Positions 15,607 to 19,019 of a DNA stretch of 19,019 bases are shown one piece after another. Source of the DNA: Bacteroidota bacterium. GTDB lineage: Bacteria > Bacteroidota > Bacteroidia > Flavobacteriales > Schleiferiaceae. Every line of letters begins with the position of its first letter. Position 1 is the first letter of the stretch. The notes below the pieces were generated by a model, which was not told where the DNA came from, searched no databases, and was given only the letters and a program-made list of their open reading frames with translations. The stretch spans positions 1-19,019 of the forward strand of contig PXYR01000021.1 of NCBI GenBank assembly GCA_003023665.1. The letters run 5' to 3'. Position numbers and translations under genes: made by a program.

Positions 15607-16722
15607 ATGTATGTCCACCTGATAAATGACGAAAAGTTCCTGCCGCCTTTTATGAAAAGGGCTCAGGCAGTACTGGACAACAATCTTTACATCGTTTTTG
15701 GCCCTAAACCACCTTACACTTTTTTACAAGAAAGCGGGCAGATCATTCATTCTTCTGAATGGACAGATTACCAGTTGAAACACAATGTTGAAATTGAAAG
15801 AGTGTATATCCACTTGATGACCTACCAGAAAATCAAATGGGTAAGTGCCGCTCCCAAGGCTCCTGTGTATTGGCTGTTTTATGGCAACGATTTATATGAA
15901 CTTCTTCTAGCCTTCAAAGGGTTTAAGCTCTTTGAACAATTGGATGCACCTAAAGGAATCTTAACACGCATCAAAGGAGAAAATCTACTGAGCCGATTAA
16001 AGCGCTGGGCTGAATTAAAAGCTTATAACCGTTATTATGCTCCATTTGTACAATCGCATGTGGACTACTGGTGTTTCTGGAGCCCCGGAGATTTTAATCT
16101 TCTTGTGGAGCACTATCAATTTCAAGGGGAAATGCTGAAGTTTCAATACGGTGCCTTCAATCCAGAGGACATTGAATTGGTTAAACAATGGGTGGTCGCT
16201 AACCCTGATTTTTGTTCTGAAGATATATTATTAAATCACAGCGGTTCACAAAGTGGAAATCACAGACACTTGTTGGCACGACTTCATGATTTAGGAGTGA
16301 CACAGCCAGTTAGAACACCTCTAAGCTATGGCGACCAAGCACACATTAAAGCAACTTTAGAATTTGGCAAAGGCATTCTTGGTTCGGCTTTCCATCCAAT
16401 TCTTAACTATATGGATCGCAATGCATATTTCGAACTTATATGTACTTCAGGCTATGCAATATTTGGCCACAGAAGACAGGAAGCCGGAAACACCTTGTTT
16501 ATTGCGCTAATGAGTGGAACTAAGGTTTTTTTACACCCTGAAAGTGTATTACTTCCCTTTCTTAAAGAGCAAGGCTATTACTTTTTTACCTGGAATGATC
16601 TGAGCAGAGAAACATTAGGAACGCCATTAACTCTTAAAGAACGCACTAAAAATTATTCACTTGCCTGCAGCCAATTTTCCGAACAGACCATTGCAGAAAA
16701 CTACCAGAGAATTCTTAGATAA
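15607..16722 (+). CDS. WecF-like glycosyltransferase (GT56 type, Fuc4NAc transferase family)
   Basis: Predicted cytoplasmic glycosyltransferase (371 residues) resembling WecF, which transfers 4-acetamido-4,6-dideoxy-galactose (Fuc4NAc) to lipid-linked enterobacterial common antigen intermediates. Features matching that family as I recall it are WLFYGNDLYE (89-98), the nucleotide-binding strand and loop ILLNHSGSQSGNH (207-219), comparable to the VGNS.D.(S/T)NNH motif, and FGHRRQEAGNTLFIALMSG (286-304), comparable to RQQGIG.L in WecF. There is no signal peptide or transmembrane helix, although the N-terminal half is aromatic-rich and may touch the membrane. The start lies 1 nt after the sulfotransferase stop, and the stop overlaps the MBOAT start (TAATG). 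The aminotransferase on the other arm could supply the amino-deoxy sugar. The real donor and acceptor in Bacteroidota are unknown. Confidence 0.72.
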   Translation: MYVHLINDEKFLPPFMKRAQAVLDNNLYIVFGPKPPYTFLQESGQIIHSSEWTDYQLKHNVEIERVYIHLMTYQKIKWVSAAPKAPVYWLFYGNDLYELLLAFKGFKLFEQLDAPKGILTRIKGENLLSRLKRWAELKAYNRYYAPFVQSHVDYWCFWSPGDFNLLVEHYQFQGEMLKFQYGAFNPEDIELVKQWVVANPDFCSEDILLNHSGSQSGNHRHLLARLHDLGVTQPVRTPLSYGDQAHIKATLEFGKGILGSAFHPILNYMDRNAYFELICTSGYAIFGHRRQEAGNTLFIALMSGTKVFLHPESVLLPFLKEQGYYFFTWNDLSRETLGTPLTLKERTKNYSLACSQFSEQTIAENYQRILR

Positions 16723-18140
16723 TGCTGTTCAATTCGTTGCCTTTCGCTATCTTTTTACCTATCGTATTCGCGGTATACTGGGCGCTGCGTAATTCTCTGC
16801 GTTCACAAAATATAATGCTCCTAACAGCTTCTTACATCTTCTACGGTTGGTGGGACGCAAGATTCTTGAGTCTTATTGTAGCATCCACTGTGGTCGACTA
16901 TTTACTTGGTCAATACCTAGCAGCTGCAACGAATGCATTGAAGCGGAAACTTTTGCTTACCGCAAGTATGATTTTTAACCTAGGTCTTCTTGGCGTATTC
17001 AAATACTACAATTTCTTCATGGAGAATTTTATGGAGATTGCTCATAGCGTTGGACTCCATACGAATCCTGTTCTTTTAAAAATAGCCTTACCGGTGGGTA
17101 TCTCTTTCTATACCTTTCAAACGATGTCCTATACCATTGACATCTACCGAAAGCAACTTGAGCCCACAAAAGATTTCATTGCCTTTGCTGCTTTTGTTGG
17201 TTACTTCCCGCAGCTTGTTGCAGGTCCCATTGAAAGGGCCTCAAACCTTCTCCCTCAAATGTCTAAACGCAGGTATTTTGACTATCAGAAAGCCGTTGAT
17301 GGCATGCGGCAAGCGCTTTGGGGGTTCTTTAAAAAAGTGGTCATAGCAGATGCAGTAGCCTCTTTAGTAGACCAGGCATTTGGTGATCCCAACGGTTTTA
17401 GTGCCATTGCTTTGATTACAGGAGCCTTGTTATTCTCCATACAGATATATTGCGATTTTTCTGGATATTCAGACATTGCCATTGGCATTTCCAAGCTCTT
17501 TGGAATCGATTTAATGCAAAATTTCAGAACACCCTACTTTTCACGTGATATTGCAGAATTTTGGCGCCGATGGCACATTTCGCTGAGCACTTGGTTTAGA
17601 GATTATTTATACATACCCCTCGGAGGCTCTCGAGGCTCTACTGCACTTAAAGTGAGAAACACCTTTGCCATATTCATAGTTTCAGGCTTTTGGCACGGCG
17701 CCAATTGGACCTTCATCATTTGGGGCCTTATAAACGCCCTGCTCTTTCTTCCACTCCTTCTTGCTAAACGCAACAGGAGTAATTTAAATGATCCTGAAAT
17801 CAGCGACCTCCATAGAATACTTCTCACCTTCTCAATTACTACAATAGCCTGGATATTTTTCCGAGCCGATTCGCTTTCCCATGCAATAGACTATTTACAG
17901 AACATTGCCATCTGGAATTCGGGAAAGTCGCTATCCATCAAACCCACGTTAGTAGTATATATAGCACTGTTATTCTTTGGTGATTGGATTGGACGCAAGC
18001 ACGATTTTGCACTCAATACGCTTAGTGAAGGTATTCTTTCAAAGTCTCCTTGGTTGAGGCTGACTCTTTATCTGAGCCTAGCTTACCTGATTTTGCTCTA
18101 CATTGGGGGACAACAGAACTTCATTTATTTCCAGTTCTAG
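16722..18140 (+). CDS. MBOAT family O-acyltransferase (AlgI/PatA-like)
   Basis: Integral membrane O-acyltransferase (472 residues, about 10-12 hydrophobic segments) of the group that brings acyl groups, usually acetyl, across the membrane for polysaccharide or peptidoglycan modification (AlgI, PatA, DltB relatives). The N-terminus LFNSLPFAIFLPIVF (2-16) is typical. LPVGISFYTFQTMSY (123-137) and FPQLVAGPIER (162-172) precede the conserved core CDFSGYSDIAIG (244-255), FWRRWHISLSTWFRDY (280-295) with His285, and SGFWHGANWT (321-330), whose His325 is the presumed catalytic residue. Its start overlaps the glycosyltransferase stop by one base. The next gene encodes a membrane-anchored SGNH-like protein starting 1 nt after its stop; such MBOAT/SGNH pairs usually work together, the second completing transfer outside the membrane. 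The acyl donor and acceptor are not shown by sequence. Confidence 0.93.
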   Translation: MLFNSLPFAIFLPIVFAVYWALRNSLRSQNIMLLTASYIFYGWWDARFLSLIVASTVVDYLLGQYLAAATNALKRKLLLTASMIFNLGLLGVFKYYNFFMENFMEIAHSVGLHTNPVLLKIALPVGISFYTFQTMSYTIDIYRKQLEPTKDFIAFAAFVGYFPQLVAGPIERASNLLPQMSKRRYFDYQKAVDGMRQALWGFFKKVVIADAVASLVDQAFGDPNGFSAIALITGALLFSIQIYCDFSGYSDIAIGISKLFGIDLMQNFRTPYFSRDIAEFWRRWHISLSTWFRDYLYIPLGGSRGSTALKVRNTFAIFIVSGFWHGANWTFIIWGLINALLFLPLLLAKRNRSNLNDPEISDLHRILLTFSITTIAWIFFRADSLSHAIDYLQNIAIWNSGKSLSIKPTLVVYIALLFFGDWIGRKHDFALNTLSEGILSKSPWLRLTLYLSLAYLILLYIGGQQNFIYFQF

Positions 18141-18141
18141 T

Positions 18142-18975
18142 ATGCGTCAGTTCATTTATAGATTTTCATTGGTTTCTCTTCTACTTGCTTTGGCAATTGG
18201 ACTTTTGTTTGCCTTCAATTATTGGCGCACCCAATCATTCATAGCGAAACACCAAGGAGGCACTATTATTTTGGGCGATAGCCATGCCGCCACAGATATT
18301 CATCCTGATATCCTGAGTGCATCCAATTTTGCACATACGGCAGAACCACTGCTAGCTACTTCGCAGAAGTTGGAATGGATTACAGGAAAGCTTCATCCAG
18401 ATACCGTATTGTTGGTACTGAGTCCAAATAATTTTGCGGGGTACAACGATTTTAAATTTTCGGACTCACAGTGGTCATCGGAAATGGCAAAGCGATACTA
18501 CCCGTTATTCCCAAGGTCCTTTTGGACAAAGCATACAGATCCAATAACTGCGCTCGGGCATTCCTATAGACAACAGCTTCTACCCAATTTGTCGGGTAAA
18601 CCGGCTTTTCTAGGAAAATTCACACCTAAACCGATTCAGGGTGAAAAAAATGACCTGCAAAACACATTGAATAGGCATTTTAATCCTGATTATCCTTTGA
18701 TCTCTCAGCCGTCTGAATTAGCCATTGAAGACATAAGAAAAATTTGCGATCTCAAGGGCGTAGAGCTTTTAGTGGTAATCGCCCCACTTCTGCCAGACTA
18801 CAAAACAGCCATTCCAAGTGAAGTTCAACAGCTGTTCAATGCTACCACCGCAAAACTTAAGGTAATCCCAGTTAACATAGAACTAGCTAATAGTGATTAC
18901 TACAATGCCGACCATTTGAACCTCAACGGCGCAAAATCTTACTCAAAGGCCTTGCAAGCTGCCCTGCGCAAATAA
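18142..18975 (+). CDS. Membrane-anchored SGNH/GDSL-like partner of the MBOAT protein
   Basis: Predicted periplasm-facing protein of 277 residues with one N-terminal membrane anchor (about 9-26) and an SGNH-hydrolase-like domain. Block I is IILGDSHAA (42-50), with Ser47 as candidate nucleophile. LVLSPNNF (91-98) may hold the block III Asn. YYNADHLNLNGA (253-264) gives the Asp257-His258 pair of block V. This arrangement resembles the extracytoplasmic acyltransferase or esterase partners of MBOAT proteins (AlgJ/AlgX, PatB or DltD types) and suggests it finishes O-acylation of an exported glycan. I start it at ATG 18142, 1 nt after the MBOAT stop. A TTG start at 18103 would lie inside the MBOAT gene and add a polar stretch before the anchor. 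It is the last recognisable gene; no hairpin terminator is seen in the 44 nt that remain. Confidence 0.78.
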   Translation: MRQFIYRFSLVSLLLALAIGLLFAFNYWRTQSFIAKHQGGTIILGDSHAATDIHPDILSASNFAHTAEPLLATSQKLEWITGKLHPDTVLLVLSPNNFAGYNDFKFSDSQWSSEMAKRYYPLFPRSFWTKHTDPITALGHSYRQQLLPNLSGKPAFLGKFTPKPIQGEKNDLQNTLNRHFNPDYPLISQPSELAIEDIRKICDLKGVELLVVIAPLLPDYKTAIPSEVQQLFNATTAKLKVIPVNIELANSDYYNADHLNLNGAKSYSKALQAALRK

Positions 18976-19019
18976 GCTAGCTCAAAAAATAAGAGATCAC
19001 CCCAAAATATTTTTCAAAA

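Noticed and set aside
18103..18141. Upstream TTG start for the SGNH-like gene, 13 codons earlier
   Set aside because: It would overlap the MBOAT gene by 38 nt and put a polar stretch before the membrane anchor; ATG 18142, 1 nt after the MBOAT stop, repeats the spacing seen at 15605/15607.
18977..19019. Short open frame on the minus strand ending in TAG (reads FEKYFGVISYFLS), possibly the 3' end of a convergent gene
   Set aside because: Fourteen open codons are easily found by chance and no family can be recognised; sequence beyond the window is needed to decide.
1..19019. CRISPR arrays, insertion sequences, tRNA or rRNA genes, integrase or attachment sites
   Set aside because: I saw no regularly spaced repeats, transposase motifs, terminal inverted repeats or RNA-gene sequences; the glycan locus shows no direct mark of recent transfer such as a tRNA border or a clear shift in base composition.

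Overview
The window looks like a chromosomal segment of a Bacteroidota bacterium, probably a marine or aquatic member of Flavobacteriales; that finer placement is inference. Four signs support this. The gene order murG-murC-ftsQ-ftsA-ftsZ-yqeY is the usual end of the division/cell-wall cluster in that phylum. FtsZ ends in NSFLHDNVD, a tail I recall as typical of Flavobacteriia. A secreted nuclease carries a C-terminal type IX secretion sorting domain. Start codons almost never have a Shine-Dalgarno sequence, and two short gaps carry a TAnnTTTG element of the Bacteroidota sigma type.

Layout. (1) 1-6713, plus strand: a tight core operon with the 3' part of murG, murC, ftsQ, ftsA, ftsZ and a GatB/YqeY-domain gene. 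Most junctions overlap or nearly touch. FtsZ is very long (794 residues) because of an acidic linker of about 400 residues. (2) 6736-6774: a perfect 17-bp hairpin between convergent genes, probably a bidirectional terminator. (3) 6793-7851, minus strand: a secreted endonuclease I. (4) 7949-13103, minus strand, read from right to left: glycerol facilitator glpF, a Wzx-like flippase, a sugar-nucleotide aminotransferase and two sulfotransferases. Junctions overlap except for one 25-nt gap. (5) 13104-13209: a divergent promoter region. (6) 13210-18975, plus strand: glycerol kinase glpK, a third sulfotransferase, a WecF-like (GT56-type) glycosyltransferase, an MBOAT O-acyltransferase and an SGNH-type partner protein. 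All but the first junction are 1-nt gaps or overlaps.

Reading as a whole. The two divergent arms look like one locus for making and decorating a surface glycan. The aminotransferase and WecF-like transferase suggest an amino-deoxy sugar such as Fuc4NAc, the flippase exports a lipid-linked oligosaccharide, the MBOAT/SGNH pair adds acyl groups, and three sulfotransferases add sulfate to glycans or lipids. The locus is headed on both sides by the glycerol uptake genes glpF and glpK. No initiating transferase, polymerase or PAPS-synthesis gene is visible, so the pathway must be completed elsewhere. The glycan, its sulfation and any role for glycerol are inferences from gene content.
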